This document shows, in pieces, positions 53,622-62,574 of a stretch of 64,000 bases of DNA; positions within the stretch are counted from its first letter, which is position 1, and each line of letters opens with the position of its first letter. This stretch comes from Alteraurantiacibacter buctensis. Its GTDB lineage: Bacteria > Pseudomonadota > Alphaproteobacteria > Sphingomonadales > Sphingomonadaceae. The notes below the pieces were generated by a model, which did no database searches, was not told the origin of the DNA, and was given only the letters and a program-made list of their open reading frames with translations. A program made the translations under genes and the position numbers. The stretch is from the NCBI RefSeq assembly GCF_009827655.1, contig NZ_WTYV01000003.1:62001-126000 (forward strand), in the 5' to 3' direction.

Positions 53622-54662
53622 TCAGTCCCGCTCGTAGGGGCGGACTTTCATCCCCTCTTCGAGATTGGCCACGCCAGCAGCCACTATCAGGTCTCCGCGG
53701 CCGATGCCGGCAGTTACAGGCAGCATTCCGCCTGCTCCCTTGCCTACGGTGACGCGGCGCAGCGCGATGGCTCCCGTCCTGCGGTCCACGCGCCAGACGA
53801 ATGTCTTTTCGTCACGCCCAACGATCGCTTCCAGTGGCACAGCCGGCATCTCGGCATCATCGGTATCGAGCTCGACATGCAGTGTTCCCGTCATGCCCGG
53901 CAGGATCAGCGCGCCGGAAGGCGGATCGAACAGGAACGTCGCCTCGTAGGTGAGCGACTGACGCGTGGCGTCGGTGGCGAACGAGCCGAACCGGGCCGCG
54001 AACCGCCTGTCGGGAAGACTGTCGAGCGCGATCGCCGCGTTGATCGGGGCCCGCTGCTCGGCATTGGCAACGATGGACGAGGGAACCTGGACCACCACCT
54101 TGGCGGAACCGGCGGTCTGTAAGGTCACGACCGGCTGCTGCGGCGAAACATATTCGAACGGCTCGGTCAGTCGCCTGGCCACGCGGCCCGAAAAGGGCGC
54201 CCGCAAGACGGTCTTCTCCAACTGCTCGCGCGCATTGTCAAGTTCGGCTCGCGCAGTGTCGCGCTGCGTTTCGCGCTGAACGTGCACTGCCCGCGGAATC
54301 GCGCCTTCGCCGACCAGCGCGTCGGCGCGGCGGAATGCATCCTGTGCCGCCTCGTACTGTTCGCGTGCCTGGACGAGCTGGTTGCGCGCGATGGTCTGGT
54401 CGAGCTGCGCGATCACCGTGCCGGCCCTGACGAAATCGCCCTGGTCCACCGTCAGCCGGACGATCTTGCCCGGCACATCGAAGGTTAGATCCGAAGATGT
54501 GCTTGCCTCGATGATCGCGGGAAACTCGTAAGTCCTCGCCTGACCGCCTGCCGCCACGGTGTAGAGTTTGACCGGACGCCGATCGGCCTCCTCCGGAACG
54601 GGGGCGTTGTCACAACCTGCGATCAGACATGTGAAAATGAGCGAAACGAATATGCGCAGCAT
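53622..54662 (-). CDS. RND periplasmic adaptor (membrane fusion protein)
   Basis: This is a 346-residue lipoprotein adaptor: signal MLRIFVSLIFTCLIAGC with a lipobox cysteine, then lipoyl half (SSDLTFDVPGKIVRLTVDQGDFVRAGTVIAQLD), alpha-hairpin (QLVQAREQYEAAQDAFRRADALVGEGAI), second lipoyl half (VLRAPFSGRVARRLTEPFEYV) and beta-barrel and membrane-proximal domains. The start at 54662 is chosen for the signal peptide; 54710 is the in-frame alternative. It is divergent from ndh with only 57 bp between, which must hold both promoters. Confidence 0.92.
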   Translation of the reverse strand: MLRIFVSLIFTCLIAGCDNAPVPEEADRRPVKLYTVAAGGQARTYEFPAIIEASTSSDLTFDVPGKIVRLTVDQGDFVRAGTVIAQLDQTIARNQLVQAREQYEAAQDAFRRADALVGEGAIPRAVHVQRETQRDTARAELDNAREQLEKTVLRAPFSGRVARRLTEPFEYVSPQQPVVTLQTAGSAKVVVQVPSSIVANAEQRAPINAAIALDSLPDRRFAARFGSFATDATRQSLTYEATFLFDPPSGALILPGMTGTLHVELDTDDAEMPAVPLEAIVGRDEKTFVWRVDRRTGAIALRRVTVGKGAGGMLPVTAGIGRGDLIVAAGVANLEEGMKVRPYERD

Positions 54663-54719
54663 GAAGGGTTCGGGCCCAAAAATGGTTCGGCGCGAATCAG
54701 ACTTTGACATGCGCCCAAA

Positions 54720-56123
54720 ATGAAACGAATAAGTTTACATATCATCGCTCGTCGCAGTAGGAAGACCCAATTGCAAGGCCAAACGCTTTCGCTGAACCTG
54801 TCTCATCCCGAATCGGCGAACCGCCCCCGGGTCGTCATCGTCGGCGCCGGTTTCGGCGGCATGGCTGCAGCGCGCGCTCTTCGCGGCAATGCCGCGGAAG
54901 TGACGCTGATCGACCAAACCAATCATCACCTGTTTCAACCGCTGCTATACCAGGTCGCGACTGCGGCGCTTTCCCCGTCCGACATCGCTACGGCCACCCG
55001 TGTGCTGATGCGCGGCGTGTCAAACCTAAGTGTGTTGATGGCGGAGGTTACAGGCGTCGATATCAGGGCGCGCTCGGTGCTGCTGCGCGATGGGCATCGG
55101 TTGTCATACGATTATCTCGTACTCGCCACGGGATCGGCCTCGAGCTTTTTTGGACAGGACAACTGGCGCGAACACACGTTGGTTCTCAAGACGATTGAGG
55201 ATGCGCTTGCCATCCGCGCGCGGTTGCTGGAAGCGTTCGAGCGGGCCGAGCAGTCGACCGACGACGCAGAGATACGACGCCTCCTGACTTTTGTTATTGT
55301 TGGGGGCGGCCCAACTGGCGTGGAACTGGCTGGGACCATCTCCGAACTCGCACGCGCGACTTTGGCGCGCGATTTCTCTCGCATCGATCCGCGCGACACG
55401 CGGGTGGTCCTATGCGAGGCGGGCGGCCGTTTGCTGTCGGGTTTCGATCCCGCGCTTTCGACCTATGCGGCCGAAGCTCTAACCTCGATGGGGGTGGAGG
55501 TGCGGATTGGCACGGCCGTCGAGGCAATCGATCCCACCGGCGTGGTGCTCGGTAGCGAGCGGATAGATACCGGAGCCGTGCTGTGGTGTGCCGGCACTGA
55601 GGCCCGTCCGGCTGCTGAATGGCTTGGAATCGATGGGGTCCGCAACGGGGCTGTAACGGTCCGGTCCGATTGTTCGGTGCCGGGTCATCCAAACATCTTT
55701 GCGATCGGGGACGTCGCAAGTTTCGAAGCAGGCGGCGGCGAGCGCTTGCCGGCTCTTGCACCAGTTGCCAAGCAGCAGGGCACATATGTCGGGAAGCTGC
55801 TCGCGGCCCGTATCGCCGGTCGGCGCGAGCCCGGCGCCTTCCGCTACCGCGACTATGGTACCATGGCGGTGATCGGGCGCTCGCGTGCGGCGGCGCAATT
55901 CGGCAGGCTCCGGCTCACGGGATTTCTCGCCTGGCTGGTCTGGTCACTTATACATTTGATGCTGCTTGTGGACTTTCGCAGCCGCCTAGTCGTCTATGTC
56001 AACTGGGCTTGGGCATGGTTTACTTACGGACGCGGGGCGCGGTTGTTGACGGGATCAACCACAAGCGATGCCCGGCAGCCGCCGCTCAGGGACGCAGAAA
56101 GCGGGCGACCCGATGACAAGTAG
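54720..56123 (+). CDS. ndh: Type II NADH dehydrogenase
   Basis: NDH-2 is a membrane-bound flavoenzyme that passes electrons from NADH to quinone without pumping protons. The 467 residues contain the FAD Rossmann motif VVIVGAGFGGMAAARAL (near 38), the family sequence NHHLFQPLLYQVATAALSPSDIA, the NADH-binding FVIVGGGPTGVELAG, FAIGDVA, the quinone-site AKQQGTYVG and a C-terminal amphipathic membrane anchor (FLAWLVWSLIHLMLLVDFRSRLVVYVNWAWAWFTYGRGARLL). About 35 residues precede the first Rossmann strand, so the true start may lie further downstream. Confidence 0.95.
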   Translation: MKRISLHIIARRSRKTQLQGQTLSLNLSHPESANRPRVVIVGAGFGGMAAARALRGNAAEVTLIDQTNHHLFQPLLYQVATAALSPSDIATATRVLMRGVSNLSVLMAEVTGVDIRARSVLLRDGHRLSYDYLVLATGSASSFFGQDNWREHTLVLKTIEDALAIRARLLEAFERAEQSTDDAEIRRLLTFVIVGGGPTGVELAGTISELARATLARDFSRIDPRDTRVVLCEAGGRLLSGFDPALSTYAAEALTSMGVEVRIGTAVEAIDPTGVVLGSERIDTGAVLWCAGTEARPAAEWLGIDGVRNGAVTVRSDCSVPGHPNIFAIGDVASFEAGGGERLPALAPVAKQQGTYVGKLLAARIAGRREPGAFRYRDYGTMAVIGRSRAAAQFGRLRLTGFLAWLVWSLIHLMLLVDFRSRLVVYVNWAWAWFTYGRGARLLTGSTTSDARQPPLRDAESGRPDDK

Positions 56124-56548
56124 CGGTCTCAGCCAATATTCAAATAGTTGACCATGATGAAAGCATGCTCCCGCACCGCCATTAAGGACCATTCGAAGGC
56201 TCGCTTGGCCTCGCTATCCATCACCTGCAAGTTGTCGCGACCTAGCTTGCACTTGATCGCAGGAAGCGCTCGAAGCCAAACCGCATCTAAGATCAGCGTA
56301 TCTGTGTTTGGCGTCGATCTACCTCAGTTGACTAAGCAGCGGTAGGCATGGCGGTCGCATGAAGACCGAACGGCTTCGGCGACACTACGGGCCGGATGTC
56401 GAGCAATTGCAACGGGTGCTTTACCGCCAGAAAGCCATCGTTCGATCAATCAGAACTTGTTCGTCAGGTGGACGGCTCGAAGTGGGTGGAACGCGGAATA
56501 GCAGGTAATCCGATTTCAACCATCGAAAGCTGCCGCTAACGTGGCGGG
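56124..56548. other. 425-bp region without genes
   Basis: Only short frames without ribosome binding sites. A 49-codon frame from 56359 (MKTERLRRHYGPDVEQLQRVLY) may be a gene remnant. Nothing else was recognised. Confidence 0.35.
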
Positions 56549-57260
56549 ATGATCATCGCTCATCTCGACTTTATGATCCGCGCCGGGGCCATCTGCACGA
56601 TGCTTTTGCTAGCATGGCTCCTGCTTCGCCAGCACCGTCACGTTCGTATGCCCGCCATCCTGTTCGCACCGATGGCGCTGTGCACATCCGGTTTTGTCGC
56701 GGGCAATACGCCGATGTCTTCGTTAATACCGGCCGGCTCAATCGGTGCCGTCGCTCATGCCGCAAGCGACTTCACCGTCGCCTTCCTGTGGTGGTTCTGC
56801 CTCTCATGTTTCGATCGCCAGTTCGGGCTGCGCGGCGGGGTGCTGGGCGTCGGCTTGGTTTGGACGTTCCTTGCCGCTCTGGATCGGGGGCTGTTCGGCC
56901 AAGCTTTCGCCAGCAAAGGGCTATCGATATTTCTCGTGGCTCTGGGTTTCGCCATAGTCGTGCATCTTGTCTCGCGACTTCTTGCCGAGCGCCGGGGCGA
57001 CTTGATCCAGCAACGGCATGACGCCAGCTCCGTGGTAGTAATCCTCCTCAGCGGGATGCTGTTCGTCGATCTTGCGGCAGACGCCATGTTTGGTTTCGCG
57101 TGGCGCCCGCTTGCCTTTTCGATGGCTCAGAACGCAATGGTGCTTACATTCGGCTTATGGTTGGCGGGCCGGCTTCTGGTCGTGCGTCCGGCGGTGTTGA
57201 CCTTCGACGTAGCGGAAACCGGTCCGTCATTCGATCAACCAGTGCCGCAGCTGAGTAGCC
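56549..57260 (+). pseudogene. Membrane sensor part of an AraC-like regulator, truncated
   Basis: The frame encodes seven hydrophobic segments (AICTMLLLAWLLLRQHRHV through AMVLTFGLWLAGRLLVVRPA), similar in layout to the 7TM N-terminal domain of membrane-bound AraC-type regulators, with LVSRLLAERRGDLIQQRHDASSVVVI as the usual cytoplasmic loop. The C-terminal HTH domain expected after FDVAETGPSFDQPVPQ is missing; from about 57265 the DNA instead encodes part of a CPBP protease in another frame. The family call is tentative. Confidence 0.5.
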
Positions 57261-57264
57261 GCCG

Positions 57265-57656
57265 CACTCTATTGCGCCTTCTTTGTCGTCATAGCTCTCA
57301 TCTTCCCTGGAGACCCGGCTAGCGGCGAAGATATCGCGTTTCAGCTTACCTTGCCGGGTTTGGAGGAGGAGCTCTTCCATCGTGGCATCCTGCTGTTCGC
57401 GCTGAATCAGGCTTTCACCGGAAGGAGACGGTTCCTCGGGTCGATTGGGGATGGGGCGCGGTCCTGTCGTGCTTCCTGTTCGGATTGGCACATGCCTGTG
57501 GCTTCTCGGACGACAGCTTTGCCTTCGATCCCATCACGATGGCGCTGACGGCAATCCCAGCCTTTATCGCGGTCTGGCTGCGTTTGCGCACCGGAAGCCT
57601 GCTCCTGCCAGTTCTGCTTCACAATTTCGGCAATTCGCTCTCGTTCATCGTGTGAA
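57265..57656 (+). pseudogene. CPBP-family intramembrane protease fragment, frameshifted
   Basis: Translation gives YCAFFVVIALIFPGDPASGE, then DIAFQLTLPGLEEELFHRGILLFALNQAF with the catalytic EExxxR-like EEELFHRG. After a frameshift near 57440 it continues WGAVLSCFLFGLAHACGF and LLPVLLHNFGNSLSFIV, including the second and third CPBP histidine motifs. The N-terminal membrane segments are missing. It is a clear broken gene. Confidence 0.7.
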
Positions 57657-57837
57657 GATGTCTTCCCGGAATGACCGCTTCCGGGATCAGCATTCTGCCC
57701 GTGAAATGACCGCATTTGGGCGCAAAGCGGCTGTATAACATCAATCCGCAGCATTTGGCTCTCAATGCTGCCCGCACCGCTTTATCGGTGACTGGCGCCA
57801 CCTAGGCATGGACCTTCCCGGCACCGTCCCGAACCGG

Positions 57838-58707
57838 TCATGCACGAGAACTCTCGGCCAGCCTTTCGCTGTCCGCAGGGCTCGCAAACAGCACCGCCAC
57901 CTTCTGCCGCCAGCCAGGCACGACCAGAACATCGTGCCATAAGGCGCCCAGCTCGTGCAGGCCGATCCGCAGGGGATTGTTGCTCTCTAAACGGTGCACC
58001 AAACCGTAATCGAGCCTTCGGCCCTCAGGCTCGGCCCGATACGTCCCGAACAGCCGGTCGAAAACGATCACCACGCCGCCGAAATTGCAATCGAGATAGG
58101 CCTCCTCCCGGCTGTGATGCACACGGTGGTGCGATGGCGTGTTGAGCACCCATTCCAGCGGCCCGAGCCGTCCGACCAGTTCGGTATGGAGCAGGTACTG
58201 GTAGAGGAGGTTGATGCCCAGCAGCCCCATGACCATCGCTGGTGGAAAGCCAATCAGCACCAGCGGAGCAAAGAACAGCCAGCTTCCCATCAACGGTCCG
58301 AACCAGCCGAGCCGGTAAGCACTGGGCAAAACGAACTCATTGGCGGAGTGATGAACTGCGTGATTGGCCCAGAACCAGCGGATCATATGACTGCAACGAT
58401 GGAACCAGTAATAGGCGAGTTCGACGCCCAGGAAGCACGCCACCCATATGCGCCAGTCATCCATCGGCATCCGCCATGGCGCCAGCCACGAAAGTGCGAA
58501 CAGAACCGTGCCTAACACCAGAGCGCCGATCTGCTTGGGCACAATACCCAGCACCATCACGCCCAGGCTGGCGGCGGCGGAGCCGAGGTCATATCCCCGT
58601 CCCAAGCCCCAACGCCGCCAGATCAATTCAGCCAGGGCCAACGCCAGGGCCAGCGCCAGTATGAACGGGCGGTATTCGTTGGCTCCGCTCATGAAGTCGG
58701 GAGACAT
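57838..58707 (-). CDS. Sterol desaturase/fatty-acid hydroxylase superfamily protein
   Basis: This is a 289-residue integral membrane di-iron enzyme. The histidine cluster is complete: WFHRCSH, HAVHHS and PSHHRVHHS with additional HTELVGR. Hydrophobic segments lie at residues about 10-30, 45-65, 75-95 and 150-185. The ATG at 58707 overlaps the stop of the EF-hand gene upstream on the same strand, so they form a unit. The substrate (carotenoid, sterol-like or lipid) cannot be told. In sphingomonads related enzymes modify carotenoids or ceramide-type lipids. Confidence 0.88.
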   Translation of the reverse strand: MSPDFMSGANEYRPFILALALALALAELIWRRWGLGRGYDLGSAAASLGVMVLGIVPKQIGALVLGTVLFALSWLAPWRMPMDDWRIWVACFLGVELAYYWFHRCSHMIRWFWANHAVHHSANEFVLPSAYRLGWFGPLMGSWLFFAPLVLIGFPPAMVMGLLGINLLYQYLLHTELVGRLGPLEWVLNTPSHHRVHHSREEAYLDCNFGGVVIVFDRLFGTYRAEPEGRRLDYGLVHRLESNNPLRIGLHELGALWHDVLVVPGWRQKVAVLFASPADSERLAESSRA

Positions 58708-59129
58708 CACCGCTTCTTCGCCATATCTTCGAGCGTGGCGCGCGCGACCTGCAACTCGGAGGTAGTTACGACATTATCCTTGTTGGTGTCGGCCATGTCG
58801 AAGGCGGTGGTCGGACCATTGGCGAACTCGCTGCGGGTGACCACACCATTGCCGTCGGCATCCATGGCGGCCGTGTGCTGTCTGATCATTTCCGCGATAC
58901 GCGCCATGCGCGGCAGATCGCTGTCGCTCAGTACACCGTTGTCGTCGCGGTCGAGCCGATCGAATTGCTGGGCACGATAGGTGAGAAACTCGGCCTTCGA
59001 GACATTGCCGTCGCGGTTGCTGTCCGCCTTGGCCATCTGCTCCATCATACGCGAGCCATCCTGTGCTTGCGCGATCGGTGCGACGGCGACGGCCAACGTT
59101 ACGAGTGTCAAAGTAAACAAGGTCTTCAT
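58707..59129 (-). CDS. Exported EF-hand calcium-binding protein
   Basis: This is a 140-residue protein with a signal peptide (MKTLFTLTLVTLAVAVAPIAQAQ) and four EF-hand loops: DSNRDGNVSKAEF, DRDDNGVLSDSDL, DADGNGVVTRSEF and DTNKDNVVTTSEL. The Ca2+-coordinating positions 1, 3, 5 and 12 are mostly acidic or Asn; the third and fourth loops deviate least. AAAAGG lies upstream of the start; a longer frame to 59282 lacks a signal. It is coupled to the hydroxylase gene. Confidence 0.92.
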   Translation of the reverse strand: MKTLFTLTLVTLAVAVAPIAQAQDGSRMMEQMAKADSNRDGNVSKAEFLTYRAQQFDRLDRDDNGVLSDSDLPRMARIAEMIRQHTAAMDADGNGVVTRSEFANGPTTAFDMADTNKDNVVTTSELQVARATLEDMAKKR

Positions 59130-59266
59130 GATTATGCCTTTTCTGGGAAAATCGCTTCTGGCCGGGTGCATGACCCCGGTCGGCTCCGGGGTTGGGGGAG
59201 GGGCTGACGGGACAAAACCGTCCGGGGTCATGCGTTCGGGTGTCGGGTTGGTGCAATCGCCCGCGA

Positions 59267-59875
59267 TCAACGCGTCGGACAAGTGACCGCAGCGCCGCTG
59301 GCGTCGGTGCAGCTGTAGCTGTGGACCGGCTGGCCGGTCGCAGGGTCGATGGTCGTGGTACCGTTATAGGTGATGCCCGAGGCATTGCCGGTGATCGTCG
59401 TGTCGCTGCCGCCGGCCCAGCTGCCGTCGGCATTGCGGGTGTAATTGCTGCTGGTCGAGGCACTGCCCTGCTCGCCATTGGCAGAGGTCGAGCCGCTGCG
59501 GGTAAAGCCCTCGCCACGGGTGCCGCTGGTGCTCGACTGGGTGGTTGCAGTCGCACCGTTCGCCGCCTGCACGGCCGCGCCGCGCTGCGAGGAATAGGCG
59601 CCGGTCGTCTCGTCATAGGTCGCAGTGCCGGCGCGAACGGCGCGGCCGCCTGCAGCAGTGCGGCGTGCGCCGCCGCTCGCCACGGTCGTGGAGCCATCGG
59701 CATTCTCGACCTTGCCGCGACCGCGGACCACGGCGCCACCATTGGCATTTGCGGCAGCGGTTACGGTACCGTTCTGGCCGCGCGCCTTGATGCGGGCCTG
59801 CTGCGCATCGGCGGTGCCCGCCACCATCATCGCGGCCATGGCGGCAACGGCGGTCATCATCTTGAAGGTCTTCAT
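59267..59875 (-). CDS. Secreted Ala/Thr/Gly-rich low-complexity protein
   Basis: This is a 202-residue protein with a signal peptide (MKTFKMMTAVAAMAAMMVAGTADAQ). The mature part is biased to Ala, Gly, Thr, Ser and Asn with loosely repeated motifs (GNGxVTA, NADGS, TRSGSTSANGEQGSAS) and ends with a cysteine pair in YSCTDASGAAVTCP. CAGGAG lies upstream. It has no named family; similar secreted proteins are common in sphingomonads. It is divergent from the two-component system with about 195 bp between them. Confidence 0.75.
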   Translation of the reverse strand: MKTFKMMTAVAAMAAMMVAGTADAQQARIKARGQNGTVTAAANANGGAVVRGRGKVENADGSTTVASGGARRTAAGGRAVRAGTATYDETTGAYSSQRGAAVQAANGATATTQSSTSGTRGEGFTRSGSTSANGEQGSASTSSNYTRNADGSWAGGSDTTITGNASGITYNGTTTIDPATGQPVHSYSCTDASGAAVTCPTR

Positions 59876-60069
59876 CTCGGGTACTCCTGCTTGTGTTCGG
59901 GCAGGACCGCCATGGCCCTGCTGACAGGGGTCTTTCACCACACAGGTGTATCGAGGAAATGACGCAAAACCGGCGAGATGCGACCGCCTGTGACGGCGCG
60001 GGCTGCTTGAAACATCTCGTAACATCCTCGCCTCGCCACGCCCGAAAAGACGTGGCAGAAGATGCCGCG

Positions 60070-60777
60070 ATGAGCACGAAACCGCCCCGACTTCTCGTCG
60101 TCGATGACGATCCCGAACTTCGCGGCCTGTTGCAGCGCTTTCTGAGCGAGCACGGGTTCAAGGTTCGCACTGCCTCCAGTGGATCGGAGATGGATCGCGA
60201 ATTGAGACGCGAACCGGCCGACCTGCTTGTGCTCGACCTGATGATGCCGGGCGAGGACGGGCTGGCGATCACTCGCCGTCTGCGCGCCGATGGCGAAAGC
60301 ATCCCGATCCTGATGCTGACAGCGCGCGGCGATCCGGTCGACCGGGTGCTGGGGCTGGAGATGGGCTGTGACGACTATCTGGCAAAGCCCTTCCTGCCGC
60401 GTGAACTCGTCGCTCGTGCCACCGCGATCCTCCGCCGGATGACACCATCCGGTGCGTCGGTCGTCGAGGAGGCGATTGCCTTCGGCCCCTTCAGTCTCGA
60501 CGTGACCGGGCATCGATTGAGCCGAGACGGCGCCGAGATCGCGCTGTCCTCGCGCGAATTTGCCTTGCTGAGTACCCTGGCCCAAGCGCAGGGGCGCACT
60601 TTGTCGCGCGCAACGCTGGTCGAGCGGGCGATCGGCCGCGATGCCGAGGTGACCGACCGCGCCATCGACGTTGCCATTGCGCGGCTGCGCAAGGCCATCG
60701 GCGATGACCCGGCCAACCCGCAGTGGGTGCGGACCATCTGGGGTGCCGGCTACATGCTGGCCACGGGCAGCGAGTGA
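60070..60777 (+). CDS. OmpR-family response regulator
   Basis: This is a 235-residue response regulator. The receiver domain has DDDPELR, the phosphorylated aspartate in LLVLDLMMPGEDG (about residue 57), the T in MLTARG and the K in YLAKPFLP. The winged-helix output domain ends GDDPANPQWVRTIWGAGYML. The start at 60070 is chosen by alignment (MSTKPPRLLVVDDD). Its stop overlaps the kinase start by one base. Nearby EF-hand, hydroxylase and secreted-protein genes may be its targets. Confidence 0.95.
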   Translation: MSTKPPRLLVVDDDPELRGLLQRFLSEHGFKVRTASSGSEMDRELRREPADLLVLDLMMPGEDGLAITRRLRADGESIPILMLTARGDPVDRVLGLEMGCDDYLAKPFLPRELVARATAILRRMTPSGASVVEEAIAFGPFSLDVTGHRLSRDGAEIALSSREFALLSTLAQAQGRTLSRATLVERAIGRDAEVTDRAIDVAIARLRKAIGDDPANPQWVRTIWGAGYMLATGSE

Positions 60778-62069
60778 TGTTCCGCTCGCTGTTCGGGCGT
60801 AATTTCGCGCTGCTGGTGGTACTGGTCCTCATGGCCCAGCTGGTTGCGGGCGTCGCGGTTTCCGTCTTCGTGATCCGCCCGCAACTGGACCGCGCCACCT
60901 CGATCGTCGCCGACATGGTCGACAACCTCTCGGTGACGCTCGATGCCGTACCGCCCGAACAGCGGGCCGCCGTGATCGAGCATTATGCGCAGCAACGTTC
61001 GGCGATCATCCTGCCCGACGGGGCCGAGCCGCGCGGCGAGAACAAGCGCCCGCGCATGCTGGAGCGCGCCTACCTGGGCATGCTCGCCAAGAGCCTGCGC
61101 GGACAGGAGTCGATTACCTGGCGGATGGACGAGAACAGCCGCTTGTGGCTCCACCTGCGCCTCGGCGGCGAACAATACTGGATGGCGCTGGAAAGCCCGC
61201 GCCTGTGGACGCCCTTCACCACGCTGAGCCTCGTCATGGCGATCACGCTGGTGGCTGCGACGCTGGCGGGCTTCCTCGTGCAACGGCGCCTGTCCGCCCC
61301 GCTCGAACGCGTGGCCCGCGCCGCGGACGCCTTCGATCCGCAGCGTCCGCATGCGGCTTTGCTGGAGGACGGGGCGACCGAGATCGCCCAGCTGTCCGCC
61401 TCGTTCAACCGCATGGGCGAGCGACTGGGCGCGGTCGAGCGCGAGCGCGAGATCATGCTCGCCGGGATCAGCCACGATCTGCGAACGCCGCTGGCCAAGC
61501 TGAGACTCTCGCTGGCGATGATGAAGGGCGAGGATGCCGACCTGCTGGAAGGCTGCGACCGGCAGGTCGATACGATCGATCTCATGCTCGGCCAGTTCTT
61601 CGACTTCGCGCGGGGATTCAAGGACGAGCCGGTGGCCGACTGCACACTCGCACCTGTACTTGCCGAGGCGGTGGCTCGGGCGGATGGCAAGGACGTCGTC
61701 ACGGTGGACTGTCCAGCCGAACTTGCCATCTCCATTCGCGCCGAGGCGCTGACGCGCGGTCTCAGCAATCTCATCCGCAATGCGCTGGTCCACGGGACAC
61801 CGCCGATCAAAGTGTTGGCGAGCCGTGATGATGCAGGCGTCGAGATCAGGGTCACCGATGCCGGACCGGGCTTTCCCGCCAGCGCGGAGGCGCGACTCCT
61901 CAATCCCTTCGTGCGCGGCAACGAGGCGCGCAGCACAGCCGGATCGGGGCTTGGCCTCGCAATCGCACAGCGTGCCGTGGCGGCGAACGCCGGATTACTT
62001 CACTTCGAACGCGACGGAGGTTTTAGTGCTGTGATGACAATCGATCGCTCGAACGGTGACCACCGATGA
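60777..62069 (+). CDS. EnvZ-like sensor histidine kinase
   Basis: This is a 430-residue inner-membrane kinase: TM1 (LLVVLVLMAQLVAGVAVSVFVI), a periplasmic domain of about 120 residues, TM2 (LSLVMAITLVAATLAGFLV), HAMP, HisKA with GISHDLRTPLAKLRL (phosphoacceptor H) and HATPase with NLIRNALVHG, DAGPGFP and GSGLGLAIAQ. It partners the response regulator. The periplasmic domain has no named fold visible. Confidence 0.95.
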   Translation: MFRSLFGRNFALLVVLVLMAQLVAGVAVSVFVIRPQLDRATSIVADMVDNLSVTLDAVPPEQRAAVIEHYAQQRSAIILPDGAEPRGENKRPRMLERAYLGMLAKSLRGQESITWRMDENSRLWLHLRLGGEQYWMALESPRLWTPFTTLSLVMAITLVAATLAGFLVQRRLSAPLERVARAADAFDPQRPHAALLEDGATEIAQLSASFNRMGERLGAVEREREIMLAGISHDLRTPLAKLRLSLAMMKGEDADLLEGCDRQVDTIDLMLGQFFDFARGFKDEPVADCTLAPVLAEAVARADGKDVVTVDCPAELAISIRAEALTRGLSNLIRNALVHGTPPIKVLASRDDAGVEIRVTDAGPGFPASAEARLLNPFVRGNEARSTAGSGLGLAIAQRAVAANAGLLHFERDGGFSAVMTIDRSNGDHR

Positions 62070-62307
62070 AGAACGTCCGCTTGCAGGAGCTTTGAATTTG
62101 GCCGCTTCGGTCCGCAATTGCGGCGCAATGCCGACGCAAGCCGAGCCAGAATTGGACCGGGGCAAGCGCTTTGCATTGTGGTCGTTCCTGCACATGTTCG
62201 GGTCCGCCCCCGATCTCGATGTGGCGTTCGAAAGCGAAGAAGACCGGGAGGCGGCGCGCAACTTCATGGATCTCCTGGCGGCATCGGAGGGCGATGGGGA
62301 AAGCTGA
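62056..62307 (+). CDS. Small hypothetical protein coupled to the kinase
   Basis: This is an 83-residue frame starting with GTG inside the kinase stop region. Composition and codon use fit a coding sequence (acidic C-terminus FESEEDREAARNFMDLLAASEGDGE, hydrophobic helix RFALWSFLHMFGSAPDL). No family was recognised. It may instead be the end of a decayed gene, since the overlap with the kinase is only 14 bp. Confidence 0.45.
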   Translation: MTTDEERPLAGALNLAASVRNCGAMPTQAEPELDRGKRFALWSFLHMFGSAPDLDVAFESEEDREAARNFMDLLAASEGDGES

Positions 62308-62399
62308 TTGCGGCAGGTTCCTGGCACCTTCAGACCCGCACCCGATACCCATCCGGCTTTCTTCGCGAACAGTCCTGAACCAGGTCAGCTGAGGACGGC

Positions 62400-62466
62400 A
62401 ACCCGTTCCTTTCCGGCCGTGTTGGCAGCTGCGCTGCCTGCCCGCACCACCCGTCATGAACAGGTT
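62400..62466 (+). promoter_or_regulatory. Structured leader element, copy 3
   Basis: AACCCGTTC (62400-62408) pairs with GAACAGGTT (62458-62466), 8 of 9 positions. It encloses GGCAGC-TGC-GCTGCC (62424-62438). Shared flanks are CGGCCGTGTT before and TGCCCGCACCACCCGT after the hairpin. It lies about 108 nt before ssb copy 2. Confidence 0.6.
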
Positions 62467-62527
62467 TCCCTTGGAGCTTCGCTCCTGCGGTGCAGTCCTC
62501 CCATGCCCTGCTTCTTCTGGATGTTCG

Positions 62528-62552
62528 CAAGCCGGAGATGGTCTCCGGTTTG
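62528..62552 (+). promoter_or_regulatory. Hairpin upstream of the ssb copy 2 RBS
   Basis: CCGGAG (62532-62537) pairs with CTCCGG (62543-62548), flanked by CAA/TTG. GAAGGAAC and ATG 62575 follow. Confidence 0.45.
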
Positions 62553-62574
62553 AGGAACTGAAGGAACTTTCATC

